Origin: Oscillospiraceae bacterium
GTDB lineage: Bacteria; Bacillota; Clostridia; Oscillospirales; Oscillospiraceae
Assembly: GCA_017440925.1 (NCBI GenBank)
Contig: JAFSAP010000007.1
Location: 33,769-97,768 of the forward strand
DNA: 64,000 nucleotides
Direction of reading: 5' to 3'
Positions 49,889 through 58,272 of the stretch are shown piece after piece (position 1 is the stretch's first letter; each line of letters starts with the position of its first letter). A program made the position numbers and the translations under genes. Under the pieces are notes generated by a model. That model ran no database searches, was not told where the DNA came from, and saw nothing but the letters and a program-made list of their open reading frames with translations.

Positions 49889-50560
49889 ATGATCGATATC
49901 AAAGACCTGTGCAAGGTGTATCTGGTGGGCGACGAACGGGTTCGCGCACTGGATCACGCCACGCTGCACATTTATCCCCATGAATTTGTCAGCATCATCG
50001 GCCCCTCCGGCAGCGGCAAATCCACCCTGATGAATATTATCGGCTGTCTGGATGTGGCTGACGCCGGCACCTATCTGCTGGATGATCTGCCCATTGAAGC
50101 CTATTCCGAAAATGAACTGGCACGGATCCGCAACGAAAAGATCGGTTTTGTATTCCAGCAGTTCAATCTGATCCCCAAGCTGTCCGCTGAGGAAAATGTG
50201 GAACTGCCGCTGATCTACCAGAAAGTACCCCGGGCCCAGCGTGCAGAGCGGGTGAAGGCCGCTCTGGAACGGGTGGGACTTGCCAACCGCGCCAAGCATC
50301 TGCCCACAGAGCTTTCCGGCGGCCAGCAGCAGCGTGTGGCCATTGCCCGGGCCATCGTCACCAATCCCAAGCTGATCCTGGCAGACGAGCCCACCGGCGC
50401 ACTGGATTCCAAAACCAGCCAGGAGATCATCGACATTTTCCATGAGCTGCACCGCCAGGGCAACACCATCGTCCTCATTACCCACGACAACGATGTTGCC
50501 AAACAGGCAGAGCGCTCCATCCGTATTTTCGACGGCCGTATTCTGGAGGTGACGCTGTAA
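49889..50560 (+). CDS. MacB/LolD-type ABC transporter ATPase
   Basis: 223 residues, ATG 49889 with AAGAGGTAA upstream, 11 bases after adaptor 1. Walker A 'GPSGSGKSTLMNIIGCLD' (~36-53), Q-loop 'FVFQQFNLIPKLSAEENV', signature 'ELSGGQQQRVAIARAIV', Walker B 'LILADEPTGALDSKTSQE', H-loop 'VLITHDNDVAKQAERSI'. The 'NLIPKLSAxENVELPL' phrase is typical of the MacB/LolD group that drives mechanotransmission rather than classic transport. The stop shares a base with the permease ATG. Confidence 0.94.
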   Translation: MIDIKDLCKVYLVGDERVRALDHATLHIYPHEFVSIIGPSGSGKSTLMNIIGCLDVADAGTYLLDDLPIEAYSENELARIRNEKIGFVFQQFNLIPKLSAEENVELPLIYQKVPRAQRAERVKAALERVGLANRAKHLPTELSGGQQQRVAIARAIVTNPKLILADEPTGALDSKTSQEIIDIFHELHRQGNTIVLITHDNDVAKQAERSIRIFDGRILEVTL

Positions 50561-51750
50561 TGCTTTCTTTTAAAATGGCGCTGCGTTCCATCAGCTCCAA
50601 CAAAATGCGTGCCGTGCTGACCATGCTGGGCATCATCATCGGCGTTATGGCCCTGGTGGTTCTGGTGAGCCTTGTCAATGGCGCTACCACCTCTGTCACC
50701 GATGCTGTGGCCGGTCTTGGCAGCAGCATGCTGACCGTGTCCGTTTCCGATGACAAGGGAAATCCCATCCGGGTGGAGGATTTGGATGAATGGATGCGGG
50801 AAGAGCCCACCTTCGGCCGGATCGCTCCCTATGCCACTTCTTCCGCCGCCGGCATGGCAAACGGCGAGAGCGGCACCGTAACCGTTTACGGCACCACCGC
50901 CGACTACTATGAGATTCAGAACCTGCAGCTTGCCATGGGCCGCTGGCTGAAGCACACCGATGTGGACAACCACAGTTATGTCTGCGTCATCAACGAAACT
51001 GCTGCAGAAGAGCTCATCGGCTATACAGACTGTATCGGCCAGGGCCTCAATCTGAACGGCGTGAAGTACACCATCATCGGTGTTCTGACCAATAACGAAG
51101 AATCCCTCACCGGTCTTCTGCAGTCCGGTTCCCTGATCGCCTATATCCCCTATACCTCCCTGATCCGGCTGGCAACCTCCGTTTCTGCGGACATTGCCTC
51201 CTTCTATGTAAGCCCTGCAGCAGGACACACCGTGGAACAGGCAGAAACTGCCATGGAAAATATCCTGATGGCCCGGTTTGACGAGGATGAGGATGCTTTT
51301 GACATTTCCTCCCAGAACGTTCTGGAAGAGGCTATGGACAACATCACTTCCATGCTGTCCGTCCTGCTGGGCGGCATTGCCGCCATCTCCCTGGTGGTAG
51401 GCGGCATCGGCATTATGAACATCATGCTGGTCACTGTTACCGAACGTACCCGGGAGATCGGCATCCGTAAGGCCATCGGCGCCAGCCGTCAGACCATTCT
51501 GACCCAGTTCCTCATGGAAGCCGTGGTGCTTTGTATGCTGGGCTGCGGACTGGGCATCTTCCTTTCCTGGTCGATCCTGCAGATCGTCAACACCGTTGTT
51601 GCCAGCCTGGATATGGTATTCGTTCTGGACGGCGGCGTTGTGCTGGTTGCCGTGGTATTCTGCTTCATCATCGGCCTCATTTTCGGCCTTTACCCCGCCA
51701 ACAAGGCAGCCAAAATGAAGCCCATCGACGCCCTGCACTACGGAGGATAA
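50560..51750 (+). CDS. MacB/FtsX-type ABC permease
   Basis: 396 residues; ATG 50560 overlaps the ATPase stop (TAATG). One membrane helix near the N-terminus ('MRAVLTMLGIIIGVMALVVL'-like, ~12-36), a large extracytoplasmic MacB_PCD domain (~40-270), then three helices (~275-300, ~325-350, ~360-385). 'GGIGIMNIMLVTVTERTREIGIRKAIGASR' (quoted in part: 'VTERTREIGIRKAIGASR') is the hallmark coupling helix. It forms the membrane part of the pump with the ATPase at 49889 and the two adaptors. Likely an efflux or peptide/lipid export system. Confidence 0.94.
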   Translation: MLSFKMALRSISSNKMRAVLTMLGIIIGVMALVVLVSLVNGATTSVTDAVAGLGSSMLTVSVSDDKGNPIRVEDLDEWMREEPTFGRIAPYATSSAAGMANGESGTVTVYGTTADYYEIQNLQLAMGRWLKHTDVDNHSYVCVINETAAEELIGYTDCIGQGLNLNGVKYTIIGVLTNNEESLTGLLQSGSLIAYIPYTSLIRLATSVSADIASFYVSPAAGHTVEQAETAMENILMARFDEDEDAFDISSQNVLEEAMDNITSMLSVLLGGIAAISLVVGGIGIMNIMLVTVTERTREIGIRKAIGASRQTILTQFLMEAVVLCMLGCGLGIFLSWSILQIVNTVVASLDMVFVLDGGVVLVAVVFCFIIGLIFGLYPANKAAKMKPIDALHYGG

Positions 51751-51753
51751 CCC

Positions 51754-53901
51754 ATGGATAAGCATCAGAAAAAGCAAATCAAGCGCTATATCGCCTGGGG
51801 CTGTCTGGCGCTGCTGGTGGCAGTGCTTTCGGTCATGCCCCTGCTGGCAGGTCACCAGGCAGAGGAAGACGGCCCCCAGGCCAGCATCCTCACCGCCGCC
51901 GTACAGCAGCGACAGATCGCCACCCAGATCATCGGCGGCGGTCAGCTCATCAGCGAAGTGGATGAAGACGTCACCATCCCCGAGGCTGTGAAACTGACCA
52001 AATACCTGGTAGGCAACGGCGACACCGTGAAAAAGGGAGATCCCATTGCCCGGGTGGACAAGGTCAGCGTCATGCTGGCCATCACCGAGGTCCAGAACAC
52101 CCTGGACTATCTGGCAGAGGAAATTGCCGATGCCGGCAGTGAAAAGGAAAGCAGCAGGATCAATGCCCAGGCAGCCGGCACCGTGAAGGCCGTTTATGGC
52201 AAGGCCGGCGACAGCGTCCGGGATGTGATGCTGGAGCATGGCGCACTGGCTGTGATCTCTCTGGATGACAAAATGGCCGTGGATATTCCCTGCGATGCAG
52301 ATCTTTCCTACGGCGACTCTGTTAAAGTGACCTTGTCCAACGGAAAGCAGGTAAAGGGCTTTGTGGAATCCCACATCAGCGGGATTCTGATGGTCACTAT
52401 TGCTGACAAGGACTATGATGCCGGAGAGACTGTTACCGTCAGCACCACTGACGGCACCGAGCTGGGCACCGGCGCACTTTACATCCACAACCCCTGGAAC
52501 GCTGCTGCTTACTACGGCACCATTAATAAAGTGAACATCAAGGCCGGAGATACCGTCCGGGCCGGAAAACAGCTGTTCCAGCTGAAGGTCAGCGGCCATT
52601 CCGCCGCCTTCCAGATCCTGGCTAATCAGCGCCAGGAATACGAAGAGCTGATGCAGGAGCTGTTTGAAATGTACAATACCGGCGTTCTCACGGCCCCCTG
52701 CGATGGCTTTGTCACCGGAGTGGACAAGAACGCTGCATTCCTGCTGGCAGCCCAGGCAGATCAGCAGGACTGGTACTTCCAGCCTCTGAGCCACACCTCC
52801 GGAGAGGCCGGCTGGACGCTGGTCCCCCTGAGCCTTACTTCCGGGGAAAACCAGCAGGTGCCCCCCCAGGATGATCCGCAGATTACCCCTGGTGAAGGGC
52901 AGACCCCCAATCCTCCTACTGAAGGGGAAGAGGACACCGATACCGACCCTGTCTGCGACAAAACTGCAGAGTGCCAGGCCCAGGTGCATGAACTGGGTTG
53001 TCCCAAGGCCATTTACACCGTTCGGGTAGGCCAGGTGCTCCCCACCGGCAGTGTTGCCATCAACCCCAGCAGCTATCCCAACGTCTCCGACCTGTCCTCC
53101 GTGTCCACTGTGGTGGCCCTGGGCGGCAATGTGGAAAACTGGCCCACTGCCAGCCTGCTGAACATGGATCTGGCCACCAGCTACAGCGGTGTCGCCGCTT
53201 CCGGAAGTGTTATTTTTGAGCTGAGCGATGTGCGGGGTCAAAAACACTATGTCTATGTCGGCGCTTCATCTGCAGGCGGTCAGGCTCCTGGTATGGGCGA
53301 CCTCAGCGGTCTGCTGGGCGGTATGATGGGCGGTTTCGCCGGATTCGGCGGATATGGCGGCAGTGTGCAGACCTTTACTCCCTATAGTCTGGAAACCGTC
53401 ACCGTAGCTTCCGTCACCTCTCAGGAAAAAATGTCCCTGGAGATCGCCGTAGATGAACAGGACATCACCAAGCTTCGGATCGGCCAGGAGGCTAACATCA
53501 CTGTGGATGCCCTCACCGGCCAGAATTTCCCCGCGGTGATCACCTCCATCAGCAACACCGGCACCAATGACGGCGGCAGCAGTAAATTCACTGTAAAGCT
53601 GGCCCTGTCCAAGTCCGGCGATATGCTGCCCGGCATGAACGCCTCCGCATTTCTGCCTCTCAGCAACCAGACCGTTTCCACCCTTCCGGTGGCCGCTCTG
53701 GTGGAGGAACATGGCCAGACAATGGTCTACACCGGATACGATGAAAAGGAAGAGGTTCTGACCAATCCTGTCGCCGTTACCACCGGTATTTCCGACGGAG
53801 AATATGTGCAGATCCTTTCCGATTTCACCGGCACCGTTTATTACGCTTACTACGATACCGTAGAGCATTCCCGCACCCCCGAACGGGGCCTGGGCTTTTA
53901 A
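51754..53901 (+). CDS. HlyD/MacA-like adaptor subunit 2
   Basis: 715 residues, ATG 51754, 3 bases after the permease stop, ribosome site GGAGG just upstream. Membrane helix ~13-33. It is a paralogue of adaptor 1: both have 'EHGALAVISLD', 'YGDSVKVTLSNGKQVKGFVES' versus 'EGDAVTVVRESGKKIKGSVES', and 'GTGALYIHNPW' versus 'GSGELYVHNPL'. This copy has an insertion (~345-410) that is Pro/Glu/Thr-rich, followed by a Cys-containing segment ('DPVCDKTAECQAQVHELGC') and a Gly/Met-rich loop ('GLLGGMMGGFAGFGGYGG', ~510-530). The final part, 'DEQDITKLRIGQEANITVDA' and 'GDMLPGMNASAFLP', is the normal adaptor beta-barrel. Two adaptors of unequal length in one operon suggest a hetero-oligomeric or layered conduit. 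Confidence 0.86.
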   Translation: MDKHQKKQIKRYIAWGCLALLVAVLSVMPLLAGHQAEEDGPQASILTAAVQQRQIATQIIGGGQLISEVDEDVTIPEAVKLTKYLVGNGDTVKKGDPIARVDKVSVMLAITEVQNTLDYLAEEIADAGSEKESSRINAQAAGTVKAVYGKAGDSVRDVMLEHGALAVISLDDKMAVDIPCDADLSYGDSVKVTLSNGKQVKGFVESHISGILMVTIADKDYDAGETVTVSTTDGTELGTGALYIHNPWNAAAYYGTINKVNIKAGDTVRAGKQLFQLKVSGHSAAFQILANQRQEYEELMQELFEMYNTGVLTAPCDGFVTGVDKNAAFLLAAQADQQDWYFQPLSHTSGEAGWTLVPLSLTSGENQQVPPQDDPQITPGEGQTPNPPTEGEEDTDTDPVCDKTAECQAQVHELGCPKAIYTVRVGQVLPTGSVAINPSSYPNVSDLSSVSTVVALGGNVENWPTASLLNMDLATSYSGVAASGSVIFELSDVRGQKHYVYVGASSAGGQAPGMGDLSGLLGGMMGGFAGFGGYGGSVQTFTPYSLETVTVASVTSQEKMSLEIAVDEQDITKLRIGQEANITVDALTGQNFPAVITSISNTGTNDGGSSKFTVKLALSKSGDMLPGMNASAFLPLSNQTVSTLPVAALVEEHGQTMVYTGYDEKEEVLTNPVAVTTGISDGEYVQILSDFTGTVYYAYYDTVEHSRTPERGLGF

Positions 53902-53906
53902 CCAAC

Positions 53907-53937
53907 AAAGCTTCCATCTCAGGATGGAAGCTTTTGT
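53907..53937 (+). terminator. Terminator of the MacB-type operon
   Basis: 12-bp stem AAAGCTTCCATC/GATGGAAGCTTT with a TCAG loop and a TTTGTTTTC tail, right after the stop at 53901. Confidence 0.88.
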
Positions 53938-53953
53938 TTTCTCTGGAAAAGGG

Positions 53954-53982
53954 TTGCGTTTTTTTCATGCATTTCTTATAAT
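53954..53982 (+). promoter_or_regulatory. Sigma-A promoter of the MalY/PatB gene
   Basis: -35 TTGCGT (53954-53959), 17-base spacer, -10 TATAAT (53977-53982), ~30 bases before the ATG. Confidence 0.75.
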
Positions 53983-54011
53983 GGAGAAAACAGAAAAAAG
54001 GAGCATGCAGT

Positions 54012-55223
54012 ATGAAATACGATTTTACCTCCATTATGGACCGCCGTGGCAAGGACGCCATTGCTGTGGATATGGTGGGCGTTCCCGGCAGCTTTGCACC
54101 TGCCGGCCCCAAGGAGGGCTTCGATGTGATCCCCATGTGGGTTGCTGATATGAATTTCCCTGCCTGTCCCACCATTCCCGAAGCCATCATCGAACGGGCC
54201 AACCATACTGCCTACGGCTATTTCGCCCCTCCGGAGGAATACTACAGCAGCATTCTCCGCTGGCATGCTCTGCGCAACGGCGTGGATGGACTGAAGCCGG
54301 AACACATCGGCTATGCCAACGGCGTTCTGGGCGGTGTGGCCTCTGCGCTGAATGTGCTGTGTTCCAAGGGTGACAATGTGCTGCTCCACTCCCCCACCTA
54401 TATCGGCTTTACCAACACCCTGACCAACAACGGCTACAACATCGTCCACAGCCCCCTGTATCTGGACGAACAAAATATCTGGCGGATGGATTTCGAGGAT
54501 ATGGAAAAAAAGATCGTGGACAATAAGATCCACGCCGCCATTTTCTGCTCTCCCCATAATCCCTGCGGCCGGGTCTGGGAACGCTGGGAGATTGAGAAGG
54601 CCATGGAGCTGTACGAAAAGCACGATGTGTTCGTCATCTCTGACGAGATCTGGTCTGACATCATCCTCTCCGGCCATAAGCACATCCCCACCCAATCCGT
54701 CAGCGAGGACGCAAAAATGCGCACCGTGGCCATGTATGCCCCCAGCAAGACTTTCAACCTGGCGGGCCTCGTGGGCAGCTATTCCATCATTTATAATTCC
54801 TGGCTCCGGGACCGGATCGAAAAGGAATCTTCCCTGTGCCACTACAACTCCATGAATGTGCTTTCCATGCACGCCCTCATCGGTGCTTATAAGGACGAAG
54901 GCCACCAGTGGGTGGACGAGCTGCAGCAGGTCATCACCGAAAATGTAAACTATGCCTGCAGCTACATTGCAGACCACTTTGACGGTGTCACCGTCAGCCG
55001 TCCCCAGGGCACCTATATGCTGTTTCTGGACTGCACCGCCTGGTGCGAAGCCCACGGTAAGACCATCGAGGATGTGGAAAAAATGTGCTGGGATGTGGGT
55101 GTTGCCCTGCAGGATGGCCGGATGTTCCACGGCCCCTGCCATTTGAGAGTGAACCTTGCCCTGCCCCTCAGCCGGGTCAAGGAAGCCTTTGACCGCCTGG
55201 ACAAATATGTATTCAATGCATAA
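54012..55223 (+). CDS. MalY/PatB-type PLP-dependent C-S lyase (cystathionine beta-lyase-like)
   Basis: 403 residues, ATG 54012 with AAAGGAG 8 bases upstream. Fold-type I aminotransferase: 'MWVADMNFPACPTIPEAI', 'YANGVLGGVASALNVLCSKGDNVLLHSPTYIGF' (cofactor region), 'FCSPHNPCGRVW', 'ISDEIWSDIIL' (PLP Asp) and 'YAPSKTFNLAGL' (PLP Lys ~243). The 'VWVADMDF' start and the overall length are those of the MalY/PatB family, which cleaves cystathionine or cysteine to release H2S, pyruvate and ammonia. Single-gene unit with its own promoter and terminator. Confidence 0.92.
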   Translation: MKYDFTSIMDRRGKDAIAVDMVGVPGSFAPAGPKEGFDVIPMWVADMNFPACPTIPEAIIERANHTAYGYFAPPEEYYSSILRWHALRNGVDGLKPEHIGYANGVLGGVASALNVLCSKGDNVLLHSPTYIGFTNTLTNNGYNIVHSPLYLDEQNIWRMDFEDMEKKIVDNKIHAAIFCSPHNPCGRVWERWEIEKAMELYEKHDVFVISDEIWSDIILSGHKHIPTQSVSEDAKMRTVAMYAPSKTFNLAGLVGSYSIIYNSWLRDRIEKESSLCHYNSMNVLSMHALIGAYKDEGHQWVDELQQVITENVNYACSYIADHFDGVTVSRPQGTYMLFLDCTAWCEAHGKTIEDVEKMCWDVGVALQDGRMFHGPCHLRVNLALPLSRVKEAFDRLDKYVFNA

Positions 55224-55232
55224 TACAAAATA

Positions 55233-55260
55233 TCCCCATTCCCAAAATCGGGAATGGGGA
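55233..55260 (+). terminator. Terminator of the MalY/PatB gene
   Basis: 11-bp perfect stem TCCCCATTCCC/GGGAATGGGGA, 6-base loop, tail CTTGCTTTG. Confidence 0.8.
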
Positions 55261-55342
55261 CTTGCTTTGCAGTTATGGTCGGGCAATCGATGTTAAATCC
55301 CAGGCAGTAGTTCGTAACGAACTGGCCTCCAGCCCTACCGGC

Positions 55343-56173
55343 TTAGCCCTCGAAGCCGATCATGACGCTGCCCCGCTCTGCATAGAAGCAGCACAGGCCG
55401 GTCATAGGGTTGATGGTCGCCTCGATGTTGGGATATTTGCTGCGCACCAGTTCCAGCAGGGCCTGGGCTGCAGCAGGATTGTGGGCATGGTTGATGCGCA
55501 CCTTGCCGCCGGTGAAGCCATGTCCCTCCATCTCAGCGAGGATGGTTTCCAGCGCCTTCTTCTCGCCCCGGCACTTGTGCAGCTGCTGCAGGGTTCCCAC
55601 ATCACTGGCCTTGCCCACGATACGGATATTCAGAAAGCCCACTGCCTTGGCGATCAGCGGGGACACCCGGCCATTTTTCGCCAGGTTCTCCACGGACTCC
55701 AGCATGAACATCAGATGGGTCTTTTGCATATACTCCCGGATCCGGACTTCCGTTTCCTCAAAACTGAGGCCGCTATCCAGCAGTTCCTTCAGTTTTTCCA
55801 CGATCAGCACCATTTCCGGGCCAGTGGACAGGCTGTCCAGGCAGCAGACCTTCCTGCCGGGATGCTCCTCTTCATACACAGCCTTGGCCTGGACTGCGGA
55901 ATTGTGGCTGCCGGACAGGTTGCTGGTGATGGCCACGGTAAACACATACTCCGCATCGCCAAAGGCCTCCACCCACTCGCCCACACCGGGGCAGGCAGTA
56001 CCGGACTTGCCGGAATAGCCCTCGATATAAGTCAGCATATCGCCGGTATTTAAGCCGGCGTCGTCCACGAATTCCCGCTCGGCGGTGACGATCTTCAGCG
56101 GCACACTGGCATAGGGAATTCCGTCAAAGGCAAGCAGATTGGCAGAGGAATCTGCAACGATCTTTATATTCAT
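55343..56173 (-). CDS. DegV family fatty-acid-binding protein
   Basis: 276 residues from ATG 56173 (GAGG upstream; a longer frame starts at 56254 but lacks a ribosome site). 'MNIKIVADSSANLL' (DSS motif), 'ASVPLKIVTAEREFVDD', 'YEGYSGKSGTACPGVGEW', 'YVFTVAITSNLSGSHNSAVQAK' (the lipid-head-binding S-N-L-S-G-S loop) and 'VGTLQQLHKCRGEKKALETIL'. DegV/FakB proteins hold a fatty acid for phosphorylation by FakA in phospholipid synthesis. No fakA is present here. It is divergent from the DUF1836 gene. Confidence 0.92.
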   Translation of the reverse strand: MNIKIVADSSANLLAFDGIPYASVPLKIVTAEREFVDDAGLNTGDMLTYIEGYSGKSGTACPGVGEWVEAFGDAEYVFTVAITSNLSGSHNSAVQAKAVYEEEHPGRKVCCLDSLSTGPEMVLIVEKLKELLDSGLSFEETEVRIREYMQKTHLMFMLESVENLAKNGRVSPLIAKAVGFLNIRIVGKASDVGTLQQLHKCRGEKKALETILAEMEGHGFTGGKVRINHAHNPAAAQALLELVRSKYPNIEATINPMTGLCCFYAERGSVMIGFEG

Positions 56174-56317
56174 AAGGATACCTCGGTTCTCATTTATCGG
56201 TTTTTCAATAACTGATGATATTTTATCAATATTCTCTGATAATGTCAATAACAACTTATCACAGGTTTTTCATTGACTTTTTCCTCTGTTTCCGATATAA
56301 TTCCCTTGGTGATAATC

Positions 56318-56836
56318 ATGAAAGAAACGACAAAACAGAGCATTTCCGCATCCGTAAAAGATTTCCGTCTGCCCCGGTACAATGAAATCCCCAATGTGGG
56401 CCTGTATCTGGAGCAGACCTCCAAATATATTGCTGACTGTCTGGAGGGTATCCAGGAAGCTGCCATTACCAGCTCCATGATCAGCAACTATGTGAAAAAG
56501 GGACTGATCTCCAATCCGGTGAAGAAGCTGTACTACCGGGATCAGATCGCCCATCTGATGTTCATCATGCTGGCAAAAAGTGTGGTCAGCCTGGATGATC
56601 TGAATCTGTTCATCCGGCTCCAGGAGCGCACCTATCCCACAGAGCGGGCCTATAACTACCTGTGTGATGAGTTTGAAAACATGCTGCAGTACGTCTTTGG
56701 TCTTAAGGATACCATTGACAATGTAGGCATGGATTCCAGCGATGAAAAGTTCATGCTGCGCAATACCATTATTACCATTGCCCACAAAATCTATCTGGAC
56801 AAATATTTTGAGGCGCTGGCAACCGAAATGGAATAG
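56318..56836 (+). CDS. DUF1836 protein (putative MerR-like regulator)
   Basis: 172 residues from ATG 56318 (a longer in-frame ATG lies at 56273; the chosen start has GGTGAT just upstream). 'FRLPRYNEIPNVGLYLEQTSKYI', 'AITSSMISNYVKKGLISNPVKKLYYRDQIAHLMFI' and 'SLDDLNLFI' match DUF1836, a winged-helix/MerR-like domain ('tSsMInNYVKkGli' being its helix-turn-helix core). Members are common single regulators in Clostridia. Target unknown; the divergently placed degV is a candidate. Confidence 0.9.
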   Translation: MKETTKQSISASVKDFRLPRYNEIPNVGLYLEQTSKYIADCLEGIQEAAITSSMISNYVKKGLISNPVKKLYYRDQIAHLMFIMLAKSVVSLDDLNLFIRLQERTYPTERAYNYLCDEFENMLQYVFGLKDTIDNVGMDSSDEKFMLRNTIITIAHKIYLDKYFEALATEME

Positions 56837-56837
56837 C

Positions 56838-56867
56838 AAAAAGGAGAGGCTTGTGCCTCTCCTTTTA
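56838..56867. terminator. Bidirectional terminator between DUF1836 and the anti-sigma gene
   Basis: 12-bp stem AAAAGGAGAGGC/GCCTCTCCTTTT with a TTGT loop; A- and T-runs on each side serve both converging genes. Confidence 0.9.
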
Positions 56868-56897
56868 TTTTTCCCTTTCCTGCTGAAAGAAGTCTTT

Positions 56898-57602
56898 TTA
56901 CTGCAGGGAATCTATGATCGACCGGATCAGCTGAGCCTGCTCCTCTGTCAGCGCCGCCTGGCCCTTTTCGCACCGGGCAAAGCCCTGGGTCAGGTTCACT
57001 TCGACATCTGCAAGCAGCTCTGTATCTACGGTAAACTCTGCCATGCAGCGGCAGGTCAAGCCGGGGGCATAGTCCAGCGACAGCAGAATGTTTGTGATGG
57101 TATCAGCATCCGCGCCATACAGGTCATATGCCTTGCCGTCCAGCATAATCCTGACAGTCAGATTGCCGCAATAGCCGGAGGGAACTTCCTCCGGTTCTTT
57201 TTTATGCTCGGCAAACCGGTGACTGTGGTCAATGCACAGGGAATTTTCCGCAGCAGGAACCTCTGTAACCGTGGCTGTGATCTCTGCCGGGGCTTCCGGC
57301 GCCGCCTCTTCCTCAAAGACATCCGCTGCTGCACTGTCCATGGTGGTCTGACCTCCCATGGCTGCTGGTGCCATAGCCACGGATTCCTGGGCTGCCGATT
57401 TCGTTTTCGCGCCCATTTCCGGCAGAAGCTTCCGCTGAAATACCATTCCGGTGCTCAACAAAAGAACCAGGCAGGCCGCCAGGGAGACCCAGCGTTTCCA
57501 GGCAATGACTTTGGTTGAGGGTGCCGTTCTCAAACAATCTGTAGCCGCCACCAGATCAGCCGGCAGCAAGGTAATGGCATCCTGTAATTTTTCCGCAGTC
57601 AT
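56898..57602 (-). CDS. Probable membrane anti-sigma factor
   Basis: 234 residues; ATG 57602 overlaps the sigma stop by 4 bases (ATGA). A short cytoplasmic N-terminus ('MTAEKLQDAITLLPADLVAA', ~1-35) precedes one membrane helix (~40-58) and an extracytoplasmic domain of ~170 residues, with an Ala/Glu-rich linker and paired Cys ('CRCMAEFTVDTELLADVEVN'). Such one-helix proteins encoded directly after an ECF sigma factor usually hold it at the membrane. There is no zinc-binding HxxxCxxC motif, so it is not a ZAS-type anti-sigma. The role is inferred from the overlap and topology. Confidence 0.75.
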   Translation of the reverse strand: MTAEKLQDAITLLPADLVAATDCLRTAPSTKVIAWKRWVSLAACLVLLLSTGMVFQRKLLPEMGAKTKSAAQESVAMAPAAMGGQTTMDSAAADVFEEEAAPEAPAEITATVTEVPAAENSLCIDHSHRFAEHKKEPEEVPSGYCGNLTVRIMLDGKAYDLYGADADTITNILLSLDYAPGLTCRCMAEFTVDTELLADVEVNLTQGFARCEKGQAALTEEQAQLIRSIIDSLQ

Positions 57603-58159
57603 ACGTCAAACCCCTCCTTCCGCAGATATTCCTTCAGCCCCACCCGGGTACGGTGAAGCAGAGTCTTGCATTTGCTTTCCGACATGCCGCAATAGGCCGC
57701 CACTTCCTTGATGGGGTCCAGAAAATAGTACCGTCCAACAAAGGCATTCCGGGCTTCCTCGCTCTGCAGCCGCAGATAGATGCCAATGGTATCTGCCAGC
57801 AGCTTCACATTGACGATCTCTTCCGTGGTATTGCCGCCGGATACGCAGTCTCCCAGTTCGCTGAGGGATACCGCATATTCCGATCCCCGGCGCTTATCCC
57901 GGCTGCGGTAGCGGAACCGGTCGATGGAGATCCGCCGGGTGAGCTTGGCAAGGTAGGCTGAAAGAGCTGCAGGCCGGTGGGGCGGCATGGAATTCCAGGC
58001 AGCAAGGTAAGTATCATTGACGCTTTCCCGGCTGTCTTCCCGGTCGGCAAGGATATTATAGGCTATCTTGGTCAGGTAGCGGTCGTATTTGATCTCCGTT
58101 TCCCGGATGGCAGCTTCCTCCCGCTGCCAGTAGAGGGAAACGATTTTTTCATCTTCCAT
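57599..58159 (-). CDS. ECF-type RNA polymerase sigma factor
   Basis: 186 residues, ATG 58159 with AAGGAGG 8 bases upstream. Region 2: 'DRYLTKIAYNILADREDSRESVNDTYLAAWNSMPP' (quoted in part: 'REDSRESVNDTYLAAWN', the core RNA polymerase-binding helix). Region 4: 'YYFLDPIKEVAAYCGMSESKCKTLLHRTRVGLKEYL' (helix-turn-helix for the -35). Size and two-domain structure fit the ECF group. With the membrane protein encoded next to it, it probably answers an envelope signal. A possible self-recognised promoter lies upstream (58189-58216). Confidence 0.9.
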   Translation of the reverse strand: MEDEKIVSLYWQREEAAIRETEIKYDRYLTKIAYNILADREDSRESVNDTYLAAWNSMPPHRPAALSAYLAKLTRRISIDRFRYRSRDKRRGSEYAVSLSELGDCVSGGNTTEEIVNVKLLADTIGIYLRLQSEEARNAFVGRYYFLDPIKEVAAYCGMSESKCKTLLHRTRVGLKEYLRKEGFDV

Positions 58160-58188
58160 AGCGGAACCTCCTTTTCTTTCTATCAGAA

Positions 58189-58216
58189 TACTCGTCAAAA
58201 GAGGGAAAGCGTTACA
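58189..58216 (-). promoter_or_regulatory. Candidate ECF-type autoregulatory promoter
   Basis: Minus strand: TGTAACG (58210-58216), 15 bases, CGAGTA (58189-58194), ~30 bases before the sigma start codon. The -35 resembles the (T)GTAAC class used by ECF factors; no sigma-A match is seen here. Speculative. Confidence 0.35.
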
Positions 58217-58233
58217 GAAAAATTTAAAAAAGT

Positions 58234-58260
58234 CACCCCGCCGGGATAACCGGCGGGGTG
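58234..58260 (-). terminator. Terminator of aspS
   Basis: 11-bp stem CACCCCGCCGG/CCGGCGGGGTG with a 5-base loop; on the minus strand it is followed by ACTTTTTTAAATTTTT. Confidence 0.92.
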
Positions 58261-58272
58261 GCGCAGAAAGTC

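Noticed and set aside
50215-53247. A 1010-codon minus-strand open frame over the MacB-type genes
   Set aside because: It covers three well-supported plus-strand genes; the translation is His/Gly/Gln-rich with no recognisable domain.
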